Shown piece after piece: positions 6,906 to 14,522 of a stretch of 21,163 nucleotides of DNA; within the stretch, counting starts at the first letter, position 1; every line of letters begins with the position of its first letter. The position numbers and the translations under genes are program-made. Under the pieces are notes generated by a model. The model worked only from the letters and a program-made list of their open reading frames with translations, had not been told where the DNA came from and ran no database searches. This stretch comes from Bacteroidia bacterium (lineage in GTDB: Bacteria; Bacteroidota; Bacteroidia; Bacteroidales; VadinHA17): NCBI GenBank assembly GCA_026391515.1, contig JAPLEC010000361.1, forward strand, positions 1 through 21,163. Direction: 5' to 3'.

Positions 6906-6913
6906 GATATTTG
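6906..6913 (+). promoter_or_regulatory. -7-like box for the EamA operon
   Basis: GATATTTG is one mismatch from TAnnTTTG and ends 16 bases before the GTG start at 6930. It lies back to back with the - strand box at 6873-6880, so the two promoters are only about 25 bp apart. Confidence 0.35.
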
Positions 6914-6929
6914 CCGCCAAAATATTCCG

Positions 6930-7835
6930 GTGGATAAGAAAGATAATACAATACTCCTGGCTGTTATTGCCTGTCTGTTATGGTCAACTGCTTATGCGGG
7001 TATTAAGATTGGCCTTCAATATGACACTCCGCTTCATTTTGCCGGTATCCGTTTTATTATTTCCGGACTTATGATCTTCCCTTTTACTGTAAGACCAAAG
7101 CTGTTTTTTTCAATGGTCAGGGAACACTGGAAGATTGTTTTCTGGATTACTCTGTTGCAGGCTCTCATTAATTATATCCTGTTTTATCTTGGTTTGGATC
7201 TTGTCCCGGGAGCTCTCGGTGCAGTTATAGTCGGATCGCAACCCCTTGTTACTGCAGTAGTTGCTGCAATGATGCATGAAGGCGACAAGCTGACAAAAAG
7301 GAAAATTATAACAATTGTGCTTGGCATAACAGGTGTAATTCTGATCAGTGCCGGACGACAAGCTTTTAAATTTGGAAGCTCAATCGAATTGCTTGGTGTA
7401 TTCATGATACTTGGAGCAAACATAGCTACTGCAACAAGCAACGTTCTGGTTTCATTGAAAAGCAAAGGGATGAATCCATTTGTTCTTAGTTCAGCATCAC
7501 TTTTCATTGGAGGAATAATAATCTATTTGCTTTCAATACCCTTTGAAAAGAGACCTGCGGGCCCTATGCCAACTGAGTACTGGCTCGACCTGATCTGGCT
7601 CAGCTTTATGTCGGCCTTTGCTTTTTCGTTATGGTTCAAGCTGCTTCAGAGACCTCATGTCAAAGTATCGGAACTTAATCTTTTTAAATTTATAATTCCG
7701 GTTGTCGGAGCCATATTAAGCTGGCTGCTTGTTCCGGGAGAGAAACCGGAATGGCTTACTATAACAGGTATGGTGATAATAACTGCTTCTCTGATAGGGT
7801 TTTATAAAAATGGGAAAAGAGTCCCGGTAAATTAA
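6930..7835 (+). CDS. DMT-superfamily permease, two EamA domains
   Basis: This 301-residue inner-membrane protein has about ten hydrophobic helices in two EamA halves (about 5-140 and 150-290). It opens ILLAVIACLLWSTAYAGIKIGL, the usual EamA start (alpha-helical W/S/xxx/G pattern), and the second half begins ELLGVFMILGANIATATSNVL. EamA/DMT permeases export small metabolites or amino acids; the substrate cannot be read from sequence. The start is GTG: the next in-frame ATG would remove the first helix, so I keep the GTG. The stop is separated by one base from the next gene's ATG, so the two are almost certainly one operon with coupled translation. Confidence 0.87.
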   Translation: MDKKDNTILLAVIACLLWSTAYAGIKIGLQYDTPLHFAGIRFIISGLMIFPFTVRPKLFFSMVREHWKIVFWITLLQALINYILFYLGLDLVPGALGAVIVGSQPLVTAVVAAMMHEGDKLTKRKIITIVLGITGVILISAGRQAFKFGSSIELLGVFMILGANIATATSNVLVSLKSKGMNPFVLSSASLFIGGIIIYLLSIPFEKRPAGPMPTEYWLDLIWLSFMSAFAFSLWFKLLQRPHVKVSELNLFKFIIPVVGAILSWLLVPGEKPEWLTITGMVIITASLIGFYKNGKRVPVN

Positions 7836-7836
7836 A

Positions 7837-9678
7837 ATGAAAAAAAGACTTATTGCTGTATTTTCCTATGCGCTTTTCTGGCTTATTTTCTTTTTTATTG
7901 CCAGGCTGATATTTATTGTAGTCCATTGGGCAGAGGCATCACAGTTCAGTTTCAGTTCACTGGCAGGAACTTTCTGGCATGGACTTAAACTGGATATTTC
8001 TGCAACTGGCTATATACTCCTGATTCCTATGCTATTCTTAATGCCAGGAGTTTACTTTAATGGTAACTGGTATAAGGTTTTTTTAAAGTGGTACACTTAT
8101 ATCATCGTTATAATTTCTTCATGTATAGTTATTGCCGACACCTTGCTCTATAAATACTGGGGATTCCGGATGGATTATACTCCTCTGTTATACCTGAGTA
8201 CACCAAAAGATGCTGCAGCATCAGTAACTCCATTTCAGATGGCCGGAGTAATTTCCGGAATTATCCTTTTGTCCTCAGTATTTATTTTTTTGTATTGGAA
8301 ATTTGTAAACAGATTGTTTGATGGATTTGAACGGATTAGGCTATGGCTGCCGGCAATTCTCTTTTTTGCACTTCTATTTGGCTCACTGATTCTTCCAATA
8401 AGAGGTGGGATCGGAGTTGCTCCTATCAATGCAGGAACAGTCTATTTCTCTGAAAATATGTTTGTTAACCATACTGCAATTAATGTGGTATGGAATGTTG
8501 GTAACTCGGCTATTTACAGTAAGCCAGAAAAAAATCCATACGAATTTACGGACCTTTCGTCAGCAAAAGCATTGATGGCATCGCTGATAAGCAAAAAAGG
8601 TGCTCCGGTAAAAATTATCAACAATAAAAGACCAAATATCCTCTTTCTTATTCTCGAAAGTTTTGGAAATGCATTGATTGGTCCTCTCGGCGGCGATTCT
8701 CTTACAACGCCAAATTTTAACAGGTTTTGCAAAGAGGGAATACTTTTTACAAAATTCTATTCATCAGGCTACAGAACTGATAAATCGACACCTGCCATTT
8801 TGAATGGTTACCCCGCACAACCGGCTGTTTCAATTATGAAAGATCCCAGAAAGACTCAGTCATTACCGGGTATCCTTAAAACTTTGAACGGATTAGGATA
8901 TAATTCAGCATTCTGGTATGGCGGTGATTTAAATTTTGCAAACTTCCATTCGTACGTAAGAAATTCCGGCTTTAAGCAGATAATTACCCAGAACGATTTT
9001 AACTCTCAACCTGAAATTTCAAAATGGGGAGTTCCGGATCATATTCTCTTTGAAGCCTTAAAGGATTCGATGAAGATTGTAAGTGAACCTTTTCTGAAAG
9101 TTGTTCTTACACTCTCAAGTCATGAACCATTCGATGTGCCAATACAACCATTCTTTCAGGGTAATGATGAATTTACAAAATTCAGAAATTCAATATATTA
9201 CGTGGATAAAGCTCTCGGAGAATTTCTGGATTGGGCGAAGAAAACTGAATGGTGGAAGAACACTCTTGTTGTCGTTGTTGCTGATCATTACAGAAGGACC
9301 TCTGTTGATGTTCTCTTATATTCGGAAGAAATTTACAGGATTCCTATGCTCTGGCTCGGAGGTGCTCTGGCAATCCAGGGTTCCGAGGTTAATAAGATAG
9401 GGAGCCAGGTTGATATTCCGCTGACAGTACTGCATCAGCTTGATCTTGATGTGGATGATAATTACCCTTTTAGCAAAGACTTGTTGTCGGAAGAATCGAA
9501 CTCATTTGCTTTTTACATTTTTAATGAAGGGTTTGGCTTCATTACCGACACCTCAAAGTATATTTATGATCATAAGCTTGGGAGATCCGTACTTGAGTCC
9601 GGAGCAAATCCCGAAGCTGCAGGAAAATTAGGGAAAGCATATCTCGAAGTTTTGTACGACGATTATATGAAACGATAA
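7837..9678 (+). CDS. LtaS-like sulfatase-fold membrane transferase
   Basis: The protein has five N-terminal transmembrane helices (about 7-29, 56-74, 84-104, 134-154, 170-188). After a loop it carries a large extracytoplasmic alkaline-phosphatase-superfamily domain (about 264-560). Visible catalytic elements are the metal-binding Glu274 in NILFLILESFGN, the probable nucleophile Thr314 in SGYRTDKST, His429 in TLSSHEPF and Asp483-His484 in VVVADHYRR. Proteins of this layout move phosphoglycerol, phosphoethanolamine or similar head groups from phospholipids onto glycans or lipids at the outer face of the inner membrane. In Bacteroidota the acceptor is generally unknown. The length of 613 aa is normal. 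An oddity is DHY where the family usually has DHG. It is translationally coupled to the EamA gene, with an MFS gene 34 bp downstream. Confidence 0.85.
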   Translation: MKKRLIAVFSYALFWLIFFFIARLIFIVVHWAEASQFSFSSLAGTFWHGLKLDISATGYILLIPMLFLMPGVYFNGNWYKVFLKWYTYIIVIISSCIVIADTLLYKYWGFRMDYTPLLYLSTPKDAAASVTPFQMAGVISGIILLSSVFIFLYWKFVNRLFDGFERIRLWLPAILFFALLFGSLILPIRGGIGVAPINAGTVYFSENMFVNHTAINVVWNVGNSAIYSKPEKNPYEFTDLSSAKALMASLISKKGAPVKIINNKRPNILFLILESFGNALIGPLGGDSLTTPNFNRFCKEGILFTKFYSSGYRTDKSTPAILNGYPAQPAVSIMKDPRKTQSLPGILKTLNGLGYNSAFWYGGDLNFANFHSYVRNSGFKQIITQNDFNSQPEISKWGVPDHILFEALKDSMKIVSEPFLKVVLTLSSHEPFDVPIQPFFQGNDEFTKFRNSIYYVDKALGEFLDWAKKTEWWKNTLVVVVADHYRRTSVDVLLYSEEIYRIPMLWLGGALAIQGSEVNKIGSQVDIPLTVLHQLDLDVDDNYPFSKDLLSEESNSFAFYIFNEGFGFITDTSKYIYDHKLGRSVLESGANPEAAGKLGKAYLEVLYDDYMKR

Positions 9679-9712
9679 TTTTTACAGAATTTTGATTTGA
9701 CATAATCAGGCT

Positions 9713-11044
9713 ATGGATAAAGCAGCAAAACGTATTCCTTTTGTTGTCATTATGTTAGGGGTGGTCAGCCTTTTTACTGATGCAGCAACGGAGATGATCT
9801 ACCCGCTTGTTCCTGTTTTTGTAGCTGCATTAGGTTCAGGCGCCCTCATTCTGGGAATAATAGAAGGAGTTGCAGAATCAACAGCAGCATTACTGAAGCT
9901 TATCAGCGGTATCATATCTGATAAAATCGGGAAACGTAAACTGCTCGTTCTCATTGGCTACATAATTTCATCCCTTATACGTCCGCTTACCGGTATTGTA
10001 TCTTCAGCATGGCAGATCGTTGTTGTAAGGATGTTCGACAGGGTGGGGAAGGGGATAAGGACAGCTCCAAGAGATGCTCTTGTAGCATCATCCGTTGATG
10101 AAAGTATCAGGGGTAAATCCTTCGGCTTTCACAGAACGATGGATCATACAGGCGCTGTCATCGGCCCGATACTTGCTATTATTACTCTTCTGATATTATT
10201 TTTAGGGTTTGGATTTAAAGATTCGCTGCTTGCTTTGCGGTGGACATTTGTTCTTGCAATAATTCCCGGAATTCTTGCCGTTCTGACGATTATATTTTTT
10301 GTCAGGGAATCTGCTCCTTCTGCATCAAATTCAAAGCTTTTTAAGTTTTCACTGAAGAATTTCGATGCAAATTTCAAGAAATATTTGTTGACAGTAATTT
10401 TGTTTACGCTGGGGAACTCATCAGATGCGTTCCTTCTTTTCAGGGTAGAAGAGTCAATCAAAAAAAGCGGAGCAGTGATCGATATTGTCAATAATATCAG
10501 ACCCTTGCATGATATGATTTCAAATTTCGGCGATGAGGCAGCAAGAGCAAATGTGATAAACATATTGTTTCTTCCGCTTATCTGGGCTTTCTTCCATATT
10601 ATCAAAGCAATATTTTCAACGCCTCTTGGTGCTCTCTCTGACCGGATAGGCAGGAAAATAGTAATAAATATCGGATGGGCAATTTATGCTTTTGTTTATT
10701 TTTCATTTGCGATGCTTGTATTCCTGCCTTCTAATTTTCAGGTAATTGCGACATTTGTATTGTTTGCAATCTATGCACTTTTTTATGCGTTTTCAGAAGG
10801 TGCTGAAAAAGCTTTTGTTGCAGACCTGGTCAGAGATGATCAGCATGGCTCGGCCTATGGTTTGTACAATTTTGCAATCGGCCTCGGAGCTCTCCCTGCA
10901 AGCATAATATTTGGATTTATATACAGCTATTTCAATAAAATCATTCCCGGATTTGGTGGAACTATCGCATTTGGCTTTGGCGGATTGATAGCCCTTATTT
11001 CAATGCTGATGCTTGCTGTAAAAGTTAAGGAACCAGGGAGATAA
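9713..11044 (+). CDS. MFS-family permease
   Basis: This 443-residue inner-membrane protein has about twelve hydrophobic segments. The N-half has VVSLFTDAATEMIYPLVPVF, then SGIISDKIGKRK as the motif-A loop (about 64-75), and FDRVGKGIRTAPRDALVA between helices 4 and 5. The C-half repeats motif A as GALSDRIGRK (about 309-318), and FSEGAEKAFVADLV matches the corresponding C-half loop. A poorly hydrophobic insert (about 244-280, EESIKKSGAVIDIVNN and onward) extends the loop before helix 8. This is the MFS branch annotated as general efflux permeases; the substrate is unknown. It is third in the EamA/LtaS-like cluster, 34 bp downstream, and probably in the same transcript. A palindromic element follows its stop. 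Confidence 0.85.
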   Translation: MDKAAKRIPFVVIMLGVVSLFTDAATEMIYPLVPVFVAALGSGALILGIIEGVAESTAALLKLISGIISDKIGKRKLLVLIGYIISSLIRPLTGIVSSAWQIVVVRMFDRVGKGIRTAPRDALVASSVDESIRGKSFGFHRTMDHTGAVIGPILAIITLLILFLGFGFKDSLLALRWTFVLAIIPGILAVLTIIFFVRESAPSASNSKLFKFSLKNFDANFKKYLLTVILFTLGNSSDAFLLFRVEESIKKSGAVIDIVNNIRPLHDMISNFGDEAARANVINILFLPLIWAFFHIIKAIFSTPLGALSDRIGRKIVINIGWAIYAFVYFSFAMLVFLPSNFQVIATFVLFAIYALFYAFSEGAEKAFVADLVRDDQHGSAYGLYNFAIGLGALPASIIFGFIYSYFNKIIPGFGGTIAFGFGGLIALISMLMLAVKVKEPGR

Positions 11045-11081
11045 TCAAAACTTTTTGAACGTTTTCTTAACTTTTATTAAG

Positions 11082-11197
11082 TTAAACCCATCCCCCAACC
11101 CCTTCCCTTAAGTCTAAGGGAAGGGATGTAATTATTTGTATATTAACAATATACCCCCTTCCCTTATTATTTAAGGGAAGGGATGGGGAAGGGTTAA
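11082..11197. repeat. Double-hairpin palindromic element (CCCTTCCCTTA)
   Basis: Two near-identical hairpins stand in tandem. In the first, CCCTTCCCTTA (11100-11110) pairs with TAAGGGAAGGG (11115-11125) around a 4-base loop. In the second, the same 11-mer (11156-11166) pairs with 11172-11182 around a 5-base loop. The outer flanks, TTAAACCCATCCCCCAACC and GGATGGGGAAGGGTTAA, are imperfectly complementary, so the whole ~115 bp can also fold as one cruciform. It looks like a REP/MITE-type non-coding element inserted between the MFS gene and the deacetylase gene. It may end the upstream transcript, but neither stem has a T-run. Confidence 0.7.
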
Positions 11198-11250
11198 GAT
11201 TTAATTAAGAATAACTATTAAATATTCATCAGAGTTACATAGGGATTTAT

Positions 11251-11258
11251 TAAATTTG
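11251..11258 (+). promoter_or_regulatory. -7 box abutting the deacetylase start
   Basis: TAAATTTG is an exact TAnnTTTG match, but it ends only four bases before the ATG at 11263. If used, transcription would begin at or just inside the start codon. That implies a leaderless message or translation from the in-frame GTG at 11278. Confidence 0.4.
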
Positions 11259-11262
11259 TTAA

Positions 11263-12570
11263 ATGGATCCCAATCAGGTGAAAATATTTGCCAGGATTAA
11301 TGTCCCGAGGTTAAGATATATAGCGGGAATTATTCTTAGTGACATCCTTGGATTATCATGGGAAATAGTGACCGACAGACGGAAGCTGGGCAAGCATCCG
11401 GTTATCAATTATTCAACTGAAAATATTAAAGGATCCTTCAGAATTAATCCTGATCCTCTGTTATTTGAAACCGGAATAAACAAAAAGGAAATTACAATAA
11501 GTGACTGGAAAAACCTGCCGGTGTTTTTTCAGACAGCACCCGATTCGGATATACCATTCGATATTTTTGCAGCATCATTCTATATTGTCAGCCGGTACGA
11601 AGAATACCTTGATGTTCAGCCAGATGAATATGGCAGATTTAAGGCATCATCATCACTTGCATTTAAGCATGGATTCCTTACAATACCTGTTGTTGACCTC
11701 TGGACAAAGGAATTTTCAAAATCATTTCTGAAGAAATACCCGACTCTTGCTTTCAGGCGTAATGAGTTTAAAGCACTTCTTACAATTGACTCCGATCAGC
11801 CATTCGCATATCTTGGAAAAAACCTCTTGAGATCTTTCGGCGGACTGATCCATGATCTTACAATAAAATCAGGACATGCCGGAGACAGGTTCAAAGTTGT
11901 AAGACACGAGATGAAAGATCCGTATGAGGTGTATGACTATATAATTGAGAATATTAATAAGTGTAATAGTGACACTAAATTCTTTTTCCCTGTCGGTGAT
12001 AATTCAAAGTATGATAAGAATCCGTCGTGGAAGAGTGAAGAATACAGACGACTTATAAAAAAAATTACTGGTAAATATAATTTTGGATTACATCCTTCCT
12101 ATAATTCTTCTGATAATCATTCATTTATTGAAACAGAACTAAACCGGTTAAAGACGATAACGGAAAGAGAAATCATTTCAAGCCGGTTTCATTTTTTAAG
12201 ATTACTTACTCCGGTTTCGTACCGGAATCTGATAAAAGCGGGAATCACTGAAGATTATTCGATGGGTTATCCTGATGAACCTGGTTTCAGAGCCGGGATT
12301 GCCAGACCATATTTATTTTATGATGTTTCTGCAGATCAGCAAACCAACCTGAGAATTGTGCCTTTCCAGGTTATGGATGGTACGCTGTTTCAGTACAAGA
12401 ATCTCGATCCGGCTGCTTCACAAGAAATAATCCTTAAGCTTATGAATGAAACCAGAAAGGCAGGAGGCCTCTTTGTAAGTATCTGGCATAATACATCTTT
12501 GCTTGAAACACCTGAGTGGAAGGGCTGGAGGGGACTTTTCGAATTAATGCTTCAGATGCAGCAATCATGA
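11263..12570 (+). CDS. Polysaccharide deacetylase-family protein (Bacteroidota type)
   Basis: The layout matches the Bacteroidota polysaccharide deacetylases with an N-terminal extension (DUF7033-like; about residues 8-165; INVPRLRYIAGIILSDILGL, FDIFAASFYIVSRYEEYL) followed by a divergent NodB-like domain. The first metal motif is probably LLTIDSDQP (Asp176, Asp178), the second GLHPSYNS (His277), followed by SRFHFLRL (His310), with WHN at 408-410 near the end. The canonical TFDDG and HxxxH forms are altered, so deacetylase activity is inferred from family resemblance only. There is no signal peptide; it is probably cytoplasmic and acts on a glycan precursor. The ATG at 11263 follows a -7 box too closely, and GTG at 11278 is an alternative start. 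Its stop overlaps the next gene's start (ATGA), indicating coupling. Confidence 0.75.
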   Translation: MDPNQVKIFARINVPRLRYIAGIILSDILGLSWEIVTDRRKLGKHPVINYSTENIKGSFRINPDPLLFETGINKKEITISDWKNLPVFFQTAPDSDIPFDIFAASFYIVSRYEEYLDVQPDEYGRFKASSSLAFKHGFLTIPVVDLWTKEFSKSFLKKYPTLAFRRNEFKALLTIDSDQPFAYLGKNLLRSFGGLIHDLTIKSGHAGDRFKVVRHEMKDPYEVYDYIIENINKCNSDTKFFFPVGDNSKYDKNPSWKSEEYRRLIKKITGKYNFGLHPSYNSSDNHSFIETELNRLKTITEREIISSRFHFLRLLTPVSYRNLIKAGITEDYSMGYPDEPGFRAGIARPYLFYDVSADQQTNLRIVPFQVMDGTLFQYKNLDPAASQEIILKLMNETRKAGGLFVSIWHNTSLLETPEWKGWRGLFELMLQMQQS

Positions 12571-13472
12571 TTGTTTATCTCAAACATAATGAAATTGACA
12601 GGGAACAATGGGATAATTGTATTAAAGATTCTTCCCGAATAAAGCCTTATGCTTTTTCATGGTACCTCGATATTATGGCACCCGGCTGGGAAGCGCTGAT
12701 TGATGACGAGTATGATTCCGTTTTTCCGATTCCTGGTTTTAAACGATTTGGTATTCAATATGTTGCGACTCCTGTATTCCTCCAGCAGCTCGGAGCTTTT
12801 TCTCCTGATAAGTCCACTCAGAAAGCAGTTAATGAATTTATTGAATATATGCCTTATTTTTACAGGCTTATCGATTTATGTGTTGGGCAAAGGATTGATT
12901 CCGATAAATATAAAGTGACATTAAAAGCGAATTATGAGCTCGATCTTTCGAAACCTTATGACAAACTCCGTGATAACTTCTCAAAACACTGCAAACGGAA
13001 TATTGATAAATCCACTAAAAAGAAACCTGAGATAGTCACCGACATTACACCTGATGAGCTTATTGATTTGTTTATCAGAAATAAAGGCTCGGAAATTAAA
13101 GGTATTAAGCCTCGTGATTATCAGCGCCTTAATAACCTGATGAATTTCTGCCTTAAGAATAAAAAAGGCAGAATTCTTGGCGTCAGGGCATCGCGGAAAA
13201 GGCTGATATATGGTCTGTTCCTTGTTGAAATAAAGGGAAGCAAAACTATGCTTTTTGTTGTAAACACTGAAGAAAGCCGCGAAAAACGGACAGGATATTA
13301 TATTGTCAATGAGTTGATTAAAGAGTCGGCTGGTACAAAAAACATACTTGATTTTGCCGGATCATCTATTCCGTCAATAGCCTCATTTATGGAATCGTTC
13401 GGAAGCATAAATGTACCATTCTACAGAATCTATCGTAACAGACTGCTCTGGCCAGTAAAGATCTTTAAATGA
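12567..13472 (+). CDS. FemAB/GNAT-like acyltransferase
   Basis: I place the start at ATG 12567, giving 301 residues, because it forms an ATGA overlap with the deacetylase stop and because the upstream 17 codons are only the deacetylase's other frame. The protein resembles the two-lobed GNAT-fold proteins of the FemAB / BioF2-like acetyltransferase group: an N-lobe with AFSWYLDIMAPGWEALI, a central LRDNFSKHCKRNIDKSTKK (the typical basic segment with N and R), then a C-lobe with GRILGVRASRKRLIYGLFLVEIKGSKTMLFVVN and FAGSSIPSIASFMESFG near the end. Such enzymes acylate amino sugars or peptidoglycan peptides. With the preceding deacetylase this suggests removal and replacement of an acyl group on a glycan; that is inference. 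There is no signal peptide. It converges on ftsE across a repeat array. Confidence 0.72.
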   Translation: MIVYLKHNEIDREQWDNCIKDSSRIKPYAFSWYLDIMAPGWEALIDDEYDSVFPIPGFKRFGIQYVATPVFLQQLGAFSPDKSTQKAVNEFIEYMPYFYRLIDLCVGQRIDSDKYKVTLKANYELDLSKPYDKLRDNFSKHCKRNIDKSTKKKPEIVTDITPDELIDLFIRNKGSEIKGIKPRDYQRLNNLMNFCLKNKKGRILGVRASRKRLIYGLFLVEIKGSKTMLFVVNTEESREKRTGYYIVNELIKESAGTKNILDFAGSSIPSIASFMESFGSINVPFYRIYRNRLLWPVKIFK

Positions 13473-13495
13473 AATTTTCTAAAAAGAAAAAGAGC

Positions 13496-13590
13496 TTTAA
13501 AGGCTATAAAAGATTTAGAGGCTTTAAATGCTTTTGGCCTCTACAGCCTTTAATGCCTCTATAGCCTCTATAGCTTCTACAGCCTTTCTA
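13496..13590. repeat. 9-bp tandem repeats in inverted halves between convergent genes
   Basis: The right half has six 9-bp units: gcctctaca, gcctttaat, gcctctata, gcctctata, gcttctaca, gcctttcta (13537-13590). The left half has four units in the opposite sense: tttaaaggc, tataaaaga, tttagaggc, tttaaatgc (13496-13531). The halves are imperfect reverse complements, so the RNA from either strand can fold into a long hairpin. That would suit a bidirectional terminator between the acyltransferase and ftsE. The ftsE stop (complement of 13577-13579) and its last codons lie inside the array. Confidence 0.75.
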
Positions 13591-14293
13591 ATTCAATCTC
13601 CTCATCTATCTTCATCTCCAGTAATCTGCCGTTTTCACATTTTACGGTACGGGAAGGAAATCGTTTGAGAATGGTATAGTTATGGGTCGCAATGACGACA
13701 GCTCTGCCTGTAGTGCTGATTTCTTTTAATAGTTTTATAATGCCCTCTGAAGTTTCCGGATCAAGATTCCCGGTCGGTTCGTCAGCAAGGATGATATCCG
13801 GATCATTGAGCAAAGCCCTTCCGATGACGACACGCTGCTGCTCGCCTCCTGAAAGCTGATGAGGCATTTTGTAGCCTTTTAATCCAAGTCCGACTTTCTC
13901 AAGCACTTCACCTATCCGCTTATCAATATCATTCTTGTTTTTCCACCCGGTAGCTTTAAGAACAAATTCCAGATTATCATGTACCGATCTGTCAATCAGC
14001 AGCTGAAAATCCTGAAATACAATACCTAACTTTCTGCGAAGGAAAGGAATTTCCTTTTTCCTGAGCTTCGTGAGATTGAATCCTGCAACGATGCCTGTGC
14101 CCTCCTTCAGCGGGATCTGTGCATTAAGCGTTTTTATGAGGCTTGTTTTTCCGGTTCCAACCCTGCCTACGAGATACATAAATTCTCCTTTACCCACACA
14201 AAGGTTGACGTTCGAAAGAACCAGGTGATCCTGCTGCCATATCTGGCAATCTTTCAGTTCAATAATTACGTCAAGGGGAAGCGTTTCCTGCAT
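13577..14293 (-). CDS. ftsE: Cell division ATP-binding protein FtsE
   Basis: This ABC ATPase of 238 residues shows the complete motif set: Walker A GRVGTGKTS (43-51), Q-loop in GIVFQDFQLL (Gln94), signature LSGGEQ (147-152), Walker B IILADEP (167-173, Glu172) and H-loop His204. The FtsE-specific flavour is clear in MYLVGRVGTGKTSLIKTL, LRRKLGIVFQDFQLL and MPHQLSGGEQQRVVIGRALLNDP. FtsE pairs with the membrane protein FtsX to control peptidoglycan hydrolases at the septum. No ftsX is next to it: the upstream neighbour is the divergent TPR gene and downstream lies a convergent acyltransferase, so this is an orphan ftsE, as is common in Bacteroidota. The extreme C-terminus (ERL) is encoded by a 9-bp repeat array. 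LptB/LolD-like ABC ATPases are the alternatives, but motif details favour FtsE. Confidence 0.9.
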   Translation of the reverse strand: MQETLPLDVIIELKDCQIWQQDHLVLSNVNLCVGKGEFMYLVGRVGTGKTSLIKTLNAQIPLKEGTGIVAGFNLTKLRKKEIPFLRRKLGIVFQDFQLLIDRSVHDNLEFVLKATGWKNKNDIDKRIGEVLEKVGLGLKGYKMPHQLSGGEQQRVVIGRALLNDPDIILADEPTGNLDPETSEGIIKLLKEISTTGRAVVIATHNYTILKRFPSRTVKCENGRLLEMKIDEEIELERL

Positions 14294-14484
14294 TTTCAGG
14301 TCGTTTAATGTGCAAAATAAGGAAAGAATTGATAATTAACATTTAGATGTTAATAAAATCAGTAATAAAGGCCGGCAGCAGGCGTTTAATAGTTGTAATT
14401 TTACATCTTGTTGAAAATAGTATAAATATGGTATATATGGCTTACTATTAGACTGTTATAGGTCGAATCAAAAGTTTTATCAGA

Positions 14485-14494
14485 AAACCGGTTT
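14485..14494. promoter_or_regulatory. Perfect 10-bp palindrome upstream of the TPR gene
   Basis: AAACCGGTTT is fully self-complementary and lies 28 bases before the ATG at 14523. The 229-bp spacer it lies in separates divergent ftsE and the TPR gene and otherwise shows only AT-rich sequence, with no exact TAnnTTTG box for either gene. It could be an operator half-site pair or chance. Confidence 0.25.
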
Positions 14495-14522
14495 AAGAGT
14501 AAAAAGCCAAAAAAAAATAATT

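Noticed and set aside
12516..12566. Earlier start for the acyltransferase
   Set aside because: These 17 codons are the alternative frame of the deacetylase C-terminus; the ATGA overlap at 12567 is the natural start.
13496..13590. CRISPR-like array
   Set aside because: The units are 9 bp, contiguous and without spacers; it is a microrepeat, not a CRISPR.
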